Shown here: positions 1-8,897 of the stretch, in pieces
How the letters are laid out: each line of letters opens with the position of its first letter
How positions within the stretch are numbered: position 1 is the stretch's first letter
NCBI RefSeq assembly: GCF_002156705.1
Contig: NZ_CP019893.1
Coordinates: forward strand, 2,294,001 to 2,358,000
Direction of reading: 5' to 3'
DNA from: Natrarchaeobaculum aegyptiacum
Lineage (GTDB): Archaea > Halobacteriota > Halobacteria > Halobacteriales > Natrialbaceae
Length of the DNA stretch: 64,000 nt
Notes under the pieces: model-generated
Database searches by the model: none
Seen by the model: the letters and a program-made list of their open reading frames with translations, nothing else
Told to the model about the DNA's origin: nothing
Translations under genes and position numbers: made by a program

Positions 1-232
1 CTTGCATGATCTCGGCACCGAGTTCGTTGTCCGCGCCGACGCCGTGGCCGTTGACCCGGTCGGCACCGATCAACAGCGTGTCGACGAACTCGAGGGAGTG
101 GAGGTCTGCTTCGGCGGAGTTGATGGCCAGGGCACCCTGAACGGCTCCGAAGCCCATGTCCGCGTCGAACTGGGCGAGCCGTTCGGTGACGTTGCCACCG
201 GCCTGACCGACTCCGATCAGGGCGACTTTCAT
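1..232 (-). CDS. cetZ: CetZ/FtsZ-family tubulin-like GTPase (N-terminal part, cut by window edge)
   Basis: The reverse strand from an ATG at 232 reads MKVALIGVGQAGGNV, the nucleotide-binding start of tubulin/FtsZ superfamily proteins. It continues to GADRVNGHGVGADNELG, a GTP-binding segment with the alternating Gly/Asn pattern typical of archaeal CetZ. Only the first 77 residues are inside the window. CetZ proteins are GTP-dependent cytoskeletal polymers, and some members control cell shape and motility in haloarchaea. The gene is divergent from the DUF5791 gene at 365. Which CetZ subgroup it belongs to cannot be judged from the N-terminus alone. Confidence 0.85.
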   Translation of the reverse strand, partial: MKVALIGVGQAGGNVTERLAQFDADMGFGAVQGALAINSAEADLHSLEFVDTLLIGADRVNGHGVGADNELGAEIMQ

Positions 233-364
233 ACGCCTGTCATGCCGCCGATATCAGAAGAACGTTGCGATGCACCACTCCGCCCAGGAAAAAGCAAGCG
301 ATCGAACGACGCTCACTGGTTCCCAATGGCAAGCCACTTGTTCGCGTCGGCGCTCACTGCGAGT

Positions 365-790
365 ATGCTCCACGATCAGCGGTTCTCCGTTCCCGACTCC
401 CCCGACGCGCTCCGGGCCGAGTACGATGACGACCTCGCGACGATCGTCGACGAACACGGCCTCGAGAGCGCCGCGAACGAGACGAGCGTCGACGGGGACG
501 CCCTCGAGGCCGTCCTCGCGGGTGAGTCGCCCGACCTCACGCTCGAGGAGGCAGCCGAGATTCAGGCGCTCGCCGACGGGGCACCGGACGCCGAGACGGT
601 CGTCGAGATGGCCTGCGAGCACCTCCTGCTGGGGATGTCGTCGGCCGTACTCGACGTCGACGCGCTCGCGGGAGCCGTCGAACTCGACCTCGAGGCCAAA
701 GAGATCCAGCAGAAGATCGAGCGCCGGGCCCCGATGTCGCTGTCGGAGTTCGTCCACCTCGAGTACGCGATCGTCGACGGGTTGCCCTGA
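365..790 (+). CDS. DUF5791-type haloarchaeal protein of unknown function
   Basis: A 141-residue acidic protein starting MLHDQRFSVPDSPDALRAEY. It is mostly helical by composition, with a middle stretch LTLEEAAEIQALADG and a conserved-looking end MSLSEFVHLEYAI. It resembles the haloarchaeal family DUF5791, whose function is unknown. I recognise the family from memory and could not search for it. I chose the ATG at 365 because it matches the family's usual start. An upstream in-frame ATG at 326 would add 13 residues. The frame is open further upstream, but that part is antisense to cetZ. Confidence 0.75.
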   Translation: MLHDQRFSVPDSPDALRAEYDDDLATIVDEHGLESAANETSVDGDALEAVLAGESPDLTLEEAAEIQALADGAPDAETVVEMACEHLLLGMSSAVLDVDALAGAVELDLEAKEIQQKIERRAPMSLSEFVHLEYAIVDGLP

Positions 791-879
791 GACGGCCCTC
801 GAAACGGAGCGTGGGTCCTTCGGAATCGTCGGCCAGGTGAGCAGTGCGGTTTATGGTCGTCCGCCTACAGGAGTCGACC

Positions 880-1773
880 ATGCACGTCGCGATTCTCGGC
901 TGTGGCTACGTCGGCCTCGAGCTGGGCCGCCAGCTCGTCGACGCCGGCCACGATGCGGTTGGCGTCCGGCGCTCGGCGACAGGCCGTGACCGGATCGAGG
1001 AGGCGGGGTTCGAGGCGGTCCAGGCGAACGTCACCGACCGCGAGTCGCTCGCGGCGGTCCCGGACGTCGACGCGATCGTCTTTGCAGCGAGCAGCGGCGG
1101 GCGCGGTGCGGCTGCTGCCCGTGACGTTTACGTCGAGGGTCTGCAGACGGCGATCGACGCCTTCGGCCAACGTGACAGCCCACCGGAACGGCTGATATAC
1201 ACGTCATCGACGGGCGTCCACGGCGACCACGGCGGCGACTGGGTCGACGAGGAGACGCCCCTCGAGCCGACGACCGACAAGACCGAGGTACTCGCCGAGG
1301 CCGAACGCGTCGCCCTCGAGCGCCCCGCGGAACACGGCTACGACGGGACTGTCGCCCGCTACGCCGGCCTCTACGGTCCGGATCGGTACCGCCTCGAGCG
1401 CTACCTCGAGGGGCCGGTCACCGAGGGCTACCTGAACATGGTCCACCGGAACGACGCCGCGGGCGCGGTTCGATTTCTACTCGAGAACGACGTCGCTCGC
1501 GGCGAGGTCGTCTTGGTGGTCGACGACGAACCGGCCGACCGCTGGGACTTTGCCGACTGGCTCGCCGAACAGTGTGGTCTCGAGGCGCCGCCCAAGCGGA
1601 CGACCGAAGACCGACTCGCCGAAGACGACCTCTCTGAGGCGGCTCGCCGGCGCGTCCTGACGAGCAAGCGGTGCTCGAACGCGAAACTCCGGGAACTGGG
1701 CTACGAGTTCCGGTATCCCACCTATCGCGAGGGCTATCGCGATGCACTCGAGGCGTACGTGGCAGACACCTGA
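880..1773 (+). CDS. NAD-dependent epimerase/dehydratase-like SDR (YeeZ type)
   Basis: A 297-residue extended/atypical short-chain dehydrogenase-like protein. The N-terminus MHVAILGCGYVG carries the GxGxxG dinucleotide fold signature (residues 7-12). A segment LIYTSSTGVHGDHGG follows, as in YeeZ/Ycf39-like NAD(P)-binding proteins. Near the C-terminus SSKRCSNAKL-type wording (actual TSKRCSNAKLRELGY) matches the substrate-domain end of this group. The substrate is unknown. The ATG at 880 is preceded by a TATA-like TTTATGG near 851, the spacing of a leaderless transcript. The upstream GTG at 844 lies before that promoter and was not used. Confidence 0.8.
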   Translation: MHVAILGCGYVGLELGRQLVDAGHDAVGVRRSATGRDRIEEAGFEAVQANVTDRESLAAVPDVDAIVFAASSGGRGAAAARDVYVEGLQTAIDAFGQRDSPPERLIYTSSTGVHGDHGGDWVDEETPLEPTTDKTEVLAEAERVALERPAEHGYDGTVARYAGLYGPDRYRLERYLEGPVTEGYLNMVHRNDAAGAVRFLLENDVARGEVVLVVDDEPADRWDFADWLAEQCGLEAPPKRTTEDRLAEDDLSEAARRRVLTSKRCSNAKLRELGYEFRYPTYREGYRDALEAYVADT

Positions 1774-1923
1774 GCAGTCACTCGCGGTGGCCGGCCGGGG
1801 CTGGTTCGGTACTCGAAACCAGCCGAAATGGGTCTGTCGCCCCCGTCGACGGCCCCTCGAGGTCAGCAAACGTGACGATTCGATCAGGGGAAAATTCTTT
1901 ATCACTGCCTCTGAGTGTCGGAT

Positions 1924-3129
1924 ATGAACCATCGAGACGCCTCGACGACGGCGTTCGTCGAGGCGGCTGGATCGGCGATCGAGATCGACGGAACGACCGT
2001 CGAGGCGGTCGCCGACGGATTCTGGTCACTCGAGCCACTGGTGCTCTCGCTGTTCGTGGTGGGAGTGGCAGCGCTGCTGGTCGGCGGCTGGTGGATCGTC
2101 CGCTGGTTCCGCCGGCCGCCGGGGATTCGACTGCAGCGAATTCTTGCCGACTACGACGAGGTGACGGTGTTGATGCACCCCAACCCCGACCCCGACGCGA
2201 TGGCGTGTGCGATGGGCGTCGCGGCGATCGCAGACTGGGTCGACACCGACGCAACTCTCCAGTACGCCGGCGAGATCCGCCACCAGGAGAATCGGGCCTT
2301 CCGGACGGTCCTCGACCTCGACCTCGAGGCCGTCGAGTCGAGTTCGAACCTCGCGACCGACGCGGTCGTCCTCGTCGATCACAACACGCCTCGCGGATTT
2401 ACTGGCGCACAGTCGGTCGAACCGGTCGTCGTGGTCGATCACCACCCCGGAAACGGAACCGGGACCCGGTTTACCGACGTGCGAACGGACTACGGCGCGG
2501 CGTCGACGATTCTCGTCGAGTACTTCGACGAGATCGGTGCGGTGACGCCCGACGAGGAAAGCAGCGGTCTCGAGTTGTCGCCCGAACTCGCGACGGGGCT
2601 GCTCTACGGGATCCAGTCTGACACGAATCACCTGACCAACGGCTGTTCGCGCGCCGAGTTCGACGCCGCCGCGTACCTCTTCGAGGCCATCGACGAGGAC
2701 CTGCTCGAGCGCATCGCGAACCCACAGGTCAGCGACGACGTCTTGCAGGTGAAGGCGACGGCGATCACCGAGAAGCGCGTCGAGGGCTCGTTCGCAGTCT
2801 GTGACGTGGGCGTCGTCGGGAACACCGACGCGATCCCACAGGCTGCAGACGAGTTGATGCACCTGGAAGGGGTCACGGCGGTCGTCGTCTACGGCGAGAA
2901 AGACGGGACCATCCACCTCTCGGGTCGGTCCCGGGACGACCGGGTACACATGGGCGAGGCACTCCGCCACGCGGTCAGCGACATCCCGATGGCGAACGCC
3001 GGCGGGCACGCGCGGATGGGCGGCGGACAGCTCTCCGTCGAGCACATGCAGGGTATCGGTCCCTCGAGCGGGGTCGACAAGGCGGAGTTCGAGGAACGGC
3101 TCTTTTCGGCGATGGCTGGCGAGCGCTAG
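1924..3129 (+). CDS. membrane-anchored DHH-family phosphoesterase (NrnA-like)
   Basis: A 401-residue protein with one membrane segment at about residues 37-60 (rich in V, L, A, G, W), followed by a cytosolic DHH/DHHA1 phosphoesterase. The metal motifs are HPNPDPDA (about residues 85-92), VDHN, and DHHPGN. The C-terminal DHHA1 part carries GGHARMGGG. Family members hydrolyse short oligonucleotides, pAp or cyclic dinucleotides with Mn2+. Which of these applies here is not visible. A TATA-like AAAATTCTTTAT at 1891-1902 sits about 27 bases before ATG 1924, supporting this start over the GTG at 1915. Confidence 0.85.
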   Translation: MNHRDASTTAFVEAAGSAIEIDGTTVEAVADGFWSLEPLVLSLFVVGVAALLVGGWWIVRWFRRPPGIRLQRILADYDEVTVLMHPNPDPDAMACAMGVAAIADWVDTDATLQYAGEIRHQENRAFRTVLDLDLEAVESSSNLATDAVVLVDHNTPRGFTGAQSVEPVVVVDHHPGNGTGTRFTDVRTDYGAASTILVEYFDEIGAVTPDEESSGLELSPELATGLLYGIQSDTNHLTNGCSRAEFDAAAYLFEAIDEDLLERIANPQVSDDVLQVKATAITEKRVEGSFAVCDVGVVGNTDAIPQAADELMHLEGVTAVVVYGEKDGTIHLSGRSRDDRVHMGEALRHAVSDIPMANAGGHARMGGGQLSVEHMQGIGPSSGVDKAEFEERLFSAMAGER

Positions 3130-3195
3130 CCGCGGGTGTGCTGCAGTGTGGGTCCGGATTCGACGGTGTGTGGCCTGTCAGGCCGTCTGTGGGCG

Positions 3196-3366
3196 TTACC
3201 GGATTTCTTTCCACTCCGAATCGCAGTCGGGGCAGCTCCGGACCGTCTTGATCTCGTCGGGGTCGTTCTCGGTCTTCAGCGGCTGTTCACACTCGCCACA
3301 GACCAGCCGGTCGTAGGTGTCCTTCTCGAGTTCGCCTTCGCGGAGTGCCTTCCGGACTGATTTCAT
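3196..3366 (-). CDS. small HVO_0758-type zinc-ribbon protein
   Basis: A 56-residue reverse-strand ORF starting MKSVRKALREGELEKDTYDR. Two CxxC pairs (C23/C26 and C45/C48) would bind one zinc ion. A Trp and a basic tail (SEWKEIR) follow. It resembles the haloarchaeal HVO_0758 family of zinc-finger microproteins. That family belongs to a larger set of small two-CxxC haloarchaeal proteins, several of which affect stress response or biofilm formation. The function of this one is not known. It lies convergent to the DHH gene and 156 bases from the divergent glycosyltransferase gene. Confidence 0.85.
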   Translation of the reverse strand: MKSVRKALREGELEKDTYDRLVCGECEQPLKTENDPDEIKTVRSCPDCDSEWKEIR

Positions 3367-3522
3367 GTGCCCGGCAGTAGGAAGCTAGGGGTGAAAAAGA
3401 CCGGGGCTCCTTCGGGGCTCGTGTCGTCCGGAAATCACGTGGACGGAGTGACCCGAGGTGGCTCGGAGGCGGCCCTCGCCGGAGTCGTGGCCGTTTTACC
3501 GGTCGGGCCGAACACCTAACCG

Positions 3523-4737
3523 ATGGAATACGTGCAGGAGCGGATCGCGACGCTCCACGACCTCGCGGCGGACGTCCCCGGGCCCGGGTCCGACGGCCCC
3601 GCGAGCGCCGTCGACGCGGCCGCAGCGCGCCTCGGGGAGGCGGCCATCGTGGTTCCGATGACCGACCGCGAGTACGAGCACCCGGCGGCTGCGCGCGTCC
3701 TCTCGGAACTCGAGTCGGTCGATCCCGCCGCGGTCTACCTCCCGATCCGGTCGCCGCCGGACCGCCTCGAGCCGTTTCGCGAGTGGCTCGAATCGTACGA
3801 CCTGCCGACGCGCGTGCTCTGGTGTAACGCGCCGGGCGTCGATGCCCTGCTCGAGGAGGCGGGGCTGGCCGGGCCGCACGGGAAAGGCCGAGACGTCTGG
3901 CTCGCGCTCGGGCCGGCGGCCGCCGCCGGCGAGTACGTGGTCGTCCACGACGCCGACGCCAGCAGTTACGAGGTCGACCACGTCCACCGGCTGCTCGCGC
4001 CGTTGACGATGGAACTGGGCTACGACTTCGTGAAAGGTTACTACGCACGGGTCGAGCGCGGCCGCCTCTACGGCCGGCTCTGTCGACTGTTTTACGAGCC
4101 GCTGATCGAGACGCTGGCTGTGAGCCACGACGCGGACGTTCTCGCGTACCTCGGGGCGTTCCGCTACGCGCTCGCCGGCGAGTTCGCGGCGACTGCCGAC
4201 CTCGTCCAGCAGCTTCGGGTGCCACGCTCGTGGGGGCTCGAGGTCGGGACGCTCGGCGATGCGTTCGACCACGCGGGCTTTTCGGGCACCGCGCAGGTCG
4301 ACCTCGGTCGTCACGTCCACGACCACCGGACGGTCGCCGGCGAGGCCGGTCTCGAGGGGATGAGCCGCGAGGTCGCGGCGGAACTCCTCCGGGTACTCGA
4401 GGCCCGCGGGGTCGACCCCGACTACGAGACGCTCCCCGACCGATTCCGCGAAACTGGCGAGCGCCTGATCGCCCAGTACCGCGCCGATGCGGCGTTCAAC
4501 GGCCTCTCTTACGACGTCGACGACGAGCGCGACCAGCTCGAGCGATACGCGGCGGCGATCGAACCGCCCGGTGACGTGGTTGGAAGCGACGGCGAGGGTG
4601 GGGTCGACGACGCCGGCGGCCGTGGTCCGGGAGAGCGGCTCCCGCCGTGGGCCGACGCGCCGATCGACCCGGGGGCGGTCCTCGAGGCCGCCCAGCCGTG
4701 GCGAGACGACCGACTCGAGACGCGGACACAGGACTGA
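3523..4737 (+). CDS. family-2-type glycosyltransferase (GpgS/GT81-like)
   Basis: A 404-residue protein with a GT-A fold signature. An N-terminal nucleotide-sugar region begins around AIVVPMTDRE. The DxD metal motif is DAD at residues 143-145 in VVVHDADASSYE. An acceptor-side segment follows (DFVKGYYARV, then LRVPRSWGLEVG), as in glucosyl-3-phosphoglycerate and glucosylglycerate synthases. Those enzymes make glucosylglycerate-type solutes from a sugar nucleotide. The exact acceptor here is not proven. The promoter-like GTTTTACC at 3493-3500 lies about 26 bases before ATG 3523. Confidence 0.8.
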   Translation: MEYVQERIATLHDLAADVPGPGSDGPASAVDAAAARLGEAAIVVPMTDREYEHPAAARVLSELESVDPAAVYLPIRSPPDRLEPFREWLESYDLPTRVLWCNAPGVDALLEEAGLAGPHGKGRDVWLALGPAAAAGEYVVVHDADASSYEVDHVHRLLAPLTMELGYDFVKGYYARVERGRLYGRLCRLFYEPLIETLAVSHDADVLAYLGAFRYALAGEFAATADLVQQLRVPRSWGLEVGTLGDAFDHAGFSGTAQVDLGRHVHDHRTVAGEAGLEGMSREVAAELLRVLEARGVDPDYETLPDRFRETGERLIAQYRADAAFNGLSYDVDDERDQLERYAAAIEPPGDVVGSDGEGGVDDAGGRGPGERLPPWADAPIDPGAVLEAAQPWRDDRLETRTQD

Positions 4738-4818
4738 CCGGGTGCTTACTCACACTCGCGTCCGTGCGCTCGACCGCGGCTATCAATCTTTATCTGCGAA
4801 CCGCCCGTTGGCCCGGGT

Positions 4819-5325
4819 ATGAACGTGACCGGCGACGAACTGGCGGGCGTCGTCGACCTCTTCGGCGGGCTGACGCGCACGGAACTCGAGCGCGCGCTCT
4901 CGGAAGCGGCGTTTCGTGCCAGCGGTGACAGTCTCGAGCCCGATGACGTCGAGGCACCGCTCGAGGCGGCCCGTGAGGAGTTCGCCGTGGTCGCTCTCGA
5001 GCCCGCCGACGCGTCCAACGAGGCGACCTGGGCCGACGACGGCGAGCCGGAGCCGCTGTTCGTCGCCGGTCCCGCGGCATTTCCGACCCTGCCGGAGGGT
5101 GCAGAGGACCTCCCACACATCATGGACGTCGACACTCGTCGCCCGGACCGGGAGGCTCTCGGTGCGACGGTTCGCGACCGGTTCCTCGCGGACGTCTCGA
5201 GCGCGGTCGAGGCGGGCGACGCCGATCGCTGTCGGCACCTGCTCGACCTGAGTTACGACCTCGAGGCGTGGGCACCGATCGACCTGACCGACGAACGCGA
5301 CCGACTGGAGGCGGCTCTCGAGTGA
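4819..5325 (+). CDS. haloarchaeal hypothetical protein (DUF7109-like)
   Basis: A 168-residue acidic soluble protein starting MNVTGDELAGVVDLFGGLTR. A helix-turn-helix-like opening (TRTELERALSEAAFR) is followed by a loop-rich middle and a C-terminal region with RHLLDLSYDLEAWAPIDL. It looks like a haloarchaeal family I know as DUF7109, but this is from memory only and no function is known. The TATA-like CTTTATC ending at 4795 is about 27 bases before the start. The gene is 49 bases ahead of the Nudix gene on the same strand, so the two may be co-transcribed. Confidence 0.7.
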   Translation: MNVTGDELAGVVDLFGGLTRTELERALSEAAFRASGDSLEPDDVEAPLEAAREEFAVVALEPADASNEATWADDGEPEPLFVAGPAAFPTLPEGAEDLPHIMDVDTRRPDREALGATVRDRFLADVSSAVEAGDADRCRHLLDLSYDLEAWAPIDLTDERDRLEAALE

Positions 5326-5374
5326 CGGTGGCGAAGACGAGCGAGAGTGAGACCGAGACTGAGAAGACGAGCAC

Positions 5375-5962
5375 ATGGCCCGATTGAACCTGGATCCCGT
5401 CGCGGCACACGAGCCCACCGAGATCGACGATCAGCCCAACGACGCGGCCGTTCTCGCGCCGATCGTCGACCGCGACGGCGAGGACTACCTGCTGTTTACT
5501 CGCCGGGCGGACCACCTCGGGGAACATCCCGGACAGATGAGCTTTCCCGGCGGCGGTGCCGAACCCGAAGACGACTCTATTCTCGAGACCGCACTCCGGG
5601 AAGCAAAGGAGGAGATCGGTCTCGACCCCGGAGAAGCGGAGGTCGTGGGTCAGCTCGACGACATCAGGACCATTTCGGAGTACGCCGTGACGCCGTTCGT
5701 CGCCCACGCCCCGGACCGGACGTACGATCCCGACGACGGCGAGGTCGCCGAGATCGTCACGCTGCCGCTGTCGGGGCTGCTCGACCCGGCAAATTTCGAG
5801 TACGAACGCCGCGACGACCCCCACTACGGTGAGATCGTCGTCCACTACTTCCACGTCGACGGCTACACCGTCTGGGGCGCGACCGGGCGCATGCTGGTGC
5901 AGTTGCTCGAGCTCGCGACGGACTTCGAGGCACCCGAGCCCTCCGCCGACTCTCGGCTCTGA
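5375..5962 (+). CDS. CoA-pyrophosphatase-type Nudix hydrolase
   Basis: A 195-residue Nudix protein. The box runs from G61 through R75-E76 to E79-E80-I81-G82 (REAKEEIG). Residue D67 stands where the generic box has Glu, as is common in the UPF0035/CoA group. The preceding segment RRADHLGEHPGQMSFPGGG is the extra signature of CoA diphosphatases (NudL, PCD1), which cleave CoA or acyl-CoA to 3',5'-ADP and phosphopantetheine. Substrate assignment rests on this motif. It follows the DUF7109-like gene by 49 bases. Confidence 0.88.
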   Translation: MARLNLDPVAAHEPTEIDDQPNDAAVLAPIVDRDGEDYLLFTRRADHLGEHPGQMSFPGGGAEPEDDSILETALREAKEEIGLDPGEAEVVGQLDDIRTISEYAVTPFVAHAPDRTYDPDDGEVAEIVTLPLSGLLDPANFEYERRDDPHYGEIVVHYFHVDGYTVWGATGRMLVQLLELATDFEAPEPSADSRL

Positions 5963-5981
5963 GACAGCGGTTCTGACGGCG

Positions 5982-6233
5982 TCAGTGTCTCGCCAGTCGG
6001 TTGTACAGCCAACCGAACAGGTACCCGAGGACGAACGCGTCGACGAATCCCAGTGTCGTCCCCCAGACGAGATCGCCCGGATCGCGACTGTAGCCGGGGT
6101 AGATGTCCTCGAGGAGTACGCGCCACTGTTCGCCGTAGTCGGTCCCGGCCGCGAGCTCGAGGACGGCGACGAGTGACGCCCAGAAGACACCCGCTGTCAG
6201 TCCAAGCGCGCGCGGGTCGATTCGTCCTGCCAT
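5982..6233 (-). CDS. small membrane protein annotated in relatives as 'bacteriophage holin'
   Basis: An 83-residue hydrophobic protein beginning MAGRIDPRALGLTAG, with two membrane segments (residues about 9-28 and 50-75) separated by a polar loop containing YPGYSRDP. Haloarchaeal homologues are often labelled holin because of weak similarity, but there is no phage context here and that role is doubtful. The ATG at 6233 is preceded on the reverse strand by a TATA-like CTATGAT at the right distance. An alternative start at 6254 would add seven residues. It is convergent to the Nudix gene. Confidence 0.7.
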   Translation of the reverse strand: MAGRIDPRALGLTAGVFWASLVAVLELAAGTDYGEQWRVLLEDIYPGYSRDPGDLVWGTTLGFVDAFVLGYLFGWLYNRLARH

Positions 6234-6404
6234 CGACGGCAGATACGACGCCACGAACCATCATAGTGGTTGGCGTGGGTTCCCGGTCAGCATGAGTTCG
6301 CAATTTGCGTGAGTCCGTAGTCAGCGTGGATTCGGTCGGTCTGATGTCGGACGGGACGCAGCCGAACAGAAAGCGTGTTACGCGCGCTCCACCAGGGCCT
6401 GCAT

Positions 6405-7760
6405 ATGACTGTCGTGGACGACGCCCGCGCACTTCTCGAGACGGGACCCGTCTGTGACTCCTGTCTCGGTCGCCCGTTCGCCGAGCGGAGTTTCGGCCTG
6501 ATCAACGCCGCCCGCGGTCGGGCGCTCCGGACGACGATCGCACTCGAGGACGATACCGACTACGACCCCGACGAGCCCGCAGACTGCTGGGTCTGTGAGG
6601 GCTACGCCGGCACCGCCGACGCCGTCGCCGAGACCATCGCCGCCGAACTCGAGGGGACCCACTTCGAAACCTACCAGGTCGGGACCCGCGTCCCGCCACT
6701 GGTCGAGGAGAACGACCGCCTGCTGCGCGAAGATGCCGGTCTCGACCCGGAGGTCGGCGAGTCGGTGAAACGCGAACTCAACCGCGAGGTGGGCCGTCGC
6801 GTCGGCGCGAAAACCGGTGCCGAGGTCGACTTCGACCGGCCGGACGTCCTCGCCGTCGTCGACCTCGAGGGCTTCGACCCACTCGAGGCGCTCGAGGCCG
6901 AGACGGTGACGAGCCACGCCGTCGACGTGCAGATCAACCCGGCGTTCGTCTACGGCCGCTACCGAAAGCTCGAGCGCGACATTCCACAGACGGAGTGGCC
7001 CTGCCGGGAGTGCGGTGGCAGTGGCGTCCAGCTGGGTGACGACGGCGAGGAGCCCTGTGACTACTGTGGCGGCTCGGGATACATGTACGAGACGAGCGTC
7101 GAGCAGGCCGTCGCACCGCACGTCGTCGCGGCGATGGACGGCGACGAGGGCACGTTCCACGGGGCCGGCAGGGAGGACGTCGACGCCCGGATGCTCGAGG
7201 ATGGCCGCCCGTTCGTCGTCGAGGTGAAACGACCACAGCAGCGCGATCCGGACGTCGAGACGCTCGAGGCCGAGATCAACGACGCGGCCGACGGTGCCGT
7301 CGAGGTCGAGGGACTGCGACTCGCGACCTACGAGATGGTCGAACGCGTCAAAGAACACGACGCGAGCAAGCACTACCGCGCGGACGTCGCGTTCGCCGAC
7401 CCGGTCGACGAGGAATCCTTCCAGACGGCGCTGGCGGAACTCTCTGGAACCACGGTCGACCAGTACACCCCCGAGCGCGTCGACCACCGCCGGGCGAACC
7501 TCACCCGGGAACGGACCGTCTACGAGATCGACGGCGACCTCCACGAGCCCACCAGCGCCGAGGTTCGCCTCCACGGCGAAGGTGGCCTCTACGTCAAGGA
7601 ACTGATCAGCAGCGACGGCGGTCGAACGGAACCCAGTCTGGCCGGCCTTCTCGAGACCGATGCCGAAGTCACCGCGCTCGACGTCACCGGCGTCGAGGGC
7701 GAGGACGAACCGTTCGAACTCGAGGCCTACTTCCGGGACGAGAAGCGATCCGCTGAGTGA
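6405..7760 (+). CDS. pus10: tRNA pseudouridine(54/55) synthase Pus10
   Basis: A 451-residue Pus10 homologue, which converts U54 and U55 in the T-loop of archaeal tRNAs to pseudouridine. The N-terminal zinc site has C17, C20, C61 and C64. A THUMP-like region follows. The catalytic domain carries GAGREDVDARML (about residues 254-265) with the active-site Asp. An inserted CRECGGSG...CDYCGGSG double CxxC lies before the catalytic motif, as in other archaeal Pus10 enzymes. ATG 6405 matches the family start MTVVDDAR. The ten upstream in-frame codons are not needed. The stem DVDARML was judged by eye. Confidence 0.93.
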   Translation: MTVVDDARALLETGPVCDSCLGRPFAERSFGLINAARGRALRTTIALEDDTDYDPDEPADCWVCEGYAGTADAVAETIAAELEGTHFETYQVGTRVPPLVEENDRLLREDAGLDPEVGESVKRELNREVGRRVGAKTGAEVDFDRPDVLAVVDLEGFDPLEALEAETVTSHAVDVQINPAFVYGRYRKLERDIPQTEWPCRECGGSGVQLGDDGEEPCDYCGGSGYMYETSVEQAVAPHVVAAMDGDEGTFHGAGREDVDARMLEDGRPFVVEVKRPQQRDPDVETLEAEINDAADGAVEVEGLRLATYEMVERVKEHDASKHYRADVAFADPVDEESFQTALAELSGTTVDQYTPERVDHRRANLTRERTVYEIDGDLHEPTSAEVRLHGEGGLYVKELISSDGGRTEPSLAGLLETDAEVTALDVTGVEGEDEPFELEAYFRDEKRSAE

Positions 7761-8286
7761 CGTCACATCAGGTGTCGTCGTCGGCGCACGCACTCGAGAT
7801 TTCGTGCACAACTCCGGCTAGGAGTCTATCAGGGTACCATCAATCAAAAACTCGATCTTTTCTGTGAAGTGTTTGAGAATCAGCATACGAGGAAACCCCT
7901 CAGGCCGCCACCGACCTTCGTCCTTTCAATCCACCAGGACCGCAGCCGGCCTGCCCTCTCCCGCTGAGCGAACTCGACGAGTTCGCGATGCTCGGAAGAG
8001 CGTGCTCTTCCGCTGGATCACGCGCCACCGCGCGATCTGCTCGGCGGCGTGCTCCCGGCCGGCTGGCGCGCAGACGAGGCGTCCGAGCATAGCGAGGACG
8101 GGGCGTCGACTTGCGAGGTCTTCGCGAGCACCGCGAGCGTGCCGGGGGCTTTCGAGGTGGTCGTAATCGAACCGGCTTCCACACAGGTACAAACAATATA
8201 CTGAATTCCGATGATAATACGACAGGAATGATAGACGACTAGCCGACACGTAACGAACGTGGCAAACGTAGAATCGGCAGAATCGA
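7761..8286. other. long intergenic region without a supported gene
   Basis: A 526-base gap between the pus10 stop and the end of the PUA gene. The left and right edges are AT-richer. The core (about 7920-8165) is very GC-rich and reads open on both strands, but with arginine-rich, non-coding-like translation. It has CTTTCAATCCACC at 7923-7935 and GGGGGCTTTCGAGGTGG at 8143-8159. I remember similar strings from other haloarchaeal intergenic regions, so it may be a dispersed non-coding repeat. No tRNA, array or convincing protein was found. Confidence 0.4.
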
Positions 8287-8766
8287 CTAACCGGTGAAGC
8301 CGTAGAGGTCGTCGCCGACGTGATGAAGCGAGTCGACGACCTTGCCCTCGTCGCCGGTCATGTCGTCGGCGTCGACGCGAGCGCGGCCGACGGCGAGCAC
8401 CTTCCCGTGGGACTCTTCGGCGATCAGGATCAGGTCGCCGTCGGAGATGTCGTCGGTCGTCTCGGTGATGCCGGGGCGCATCACGTCTGCGCCGTCGCTG
8501 ACGAACGAGACGGCACCGGCGTCGACGGTGACGATCCGCTTGTCGGGATCGTAGGCGTTGGCACCGCGAACGGTCAGGAACGGTTCTTCGTCGAAGTACG
8601 CGACTTGCGGTTCGCCGTCGATGAGGACGACCTCCCAGTCCGTCTCCTCGAACTCGACGCGCTCGTAGGCGTCGCCGTCCGGCACGACGCCGAGGTGATT
8701 CGAGAGGGCGTCCTCGAGTTCCGAGACGGCGTCGCTCCGGAGGTGGTGGCGAGATTTGACCTGCAT
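8287..8766 (-). CDS. PUA-domain RNA-binding protein (archaeal MCT-1-like)
   Basis: A 159-residue protein. An N-terminal pre-PUA (DUF1947-like) region MQVKSRHHLRSDAVSELEDA is followed by a PUA domain at about residues 75-155. Its conserved elements include VTVDAGAVSFVSDGADVMRPGI and GDLILIAEESHGKVLAVGRA. Archaeal and eukaryotic MCT-1/Tma20 proteins of this build bind RNA and act at translation initiation or ribosome recycling. The role here is inferred from that. The ATG at 8766 is supported by an AT-rich TATA box (CTATTAAAT on the reverse strand) centred about 28 bases upstream. Longer starts reach into that promoter. Confidence 0.85.
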   Translation of the reverse strand: MQVKSRHHLRSDAVSELEDALSNHLGVVPDGDAYERVEFEETDWEVVLIDGEPQVAYFDEEPFLTVRGANAYDPDKRIVTVDAGAVSFVSDGADVMRPGITETTDDISDGDLILIAEESHGKVLAVGRARVDADDMTGDEGKVVDSLHHVGDDLYGFTG

Positions 8767-8897
8767 ACTCGCGCTACCTCGCGGACGCATTTAATAGATT
8801 AGATTCCGGTCGCGTACCCTCCTGCCGACGCTCGAGGCCGTCTCATCGCGAGCGAACCGGGCCAGCGTATACACGGGTCCGCGTGGACTCGCCGACC

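Noticed and set aside
5982-6233. Phage remnant suggested by the 'holin' name
   Set aside because: No phage genes, integrase or att sites lie nearby. The label comes from weak similarity only.
7923-7935. CTTTCAATCCACC resembles the end of some haloarchaeal CRISPR repeats (GGATTGAAAG-like)
   Set aside because: There is one copy only, with no regularly spaced repeats or spacers and no cas genes nearby.
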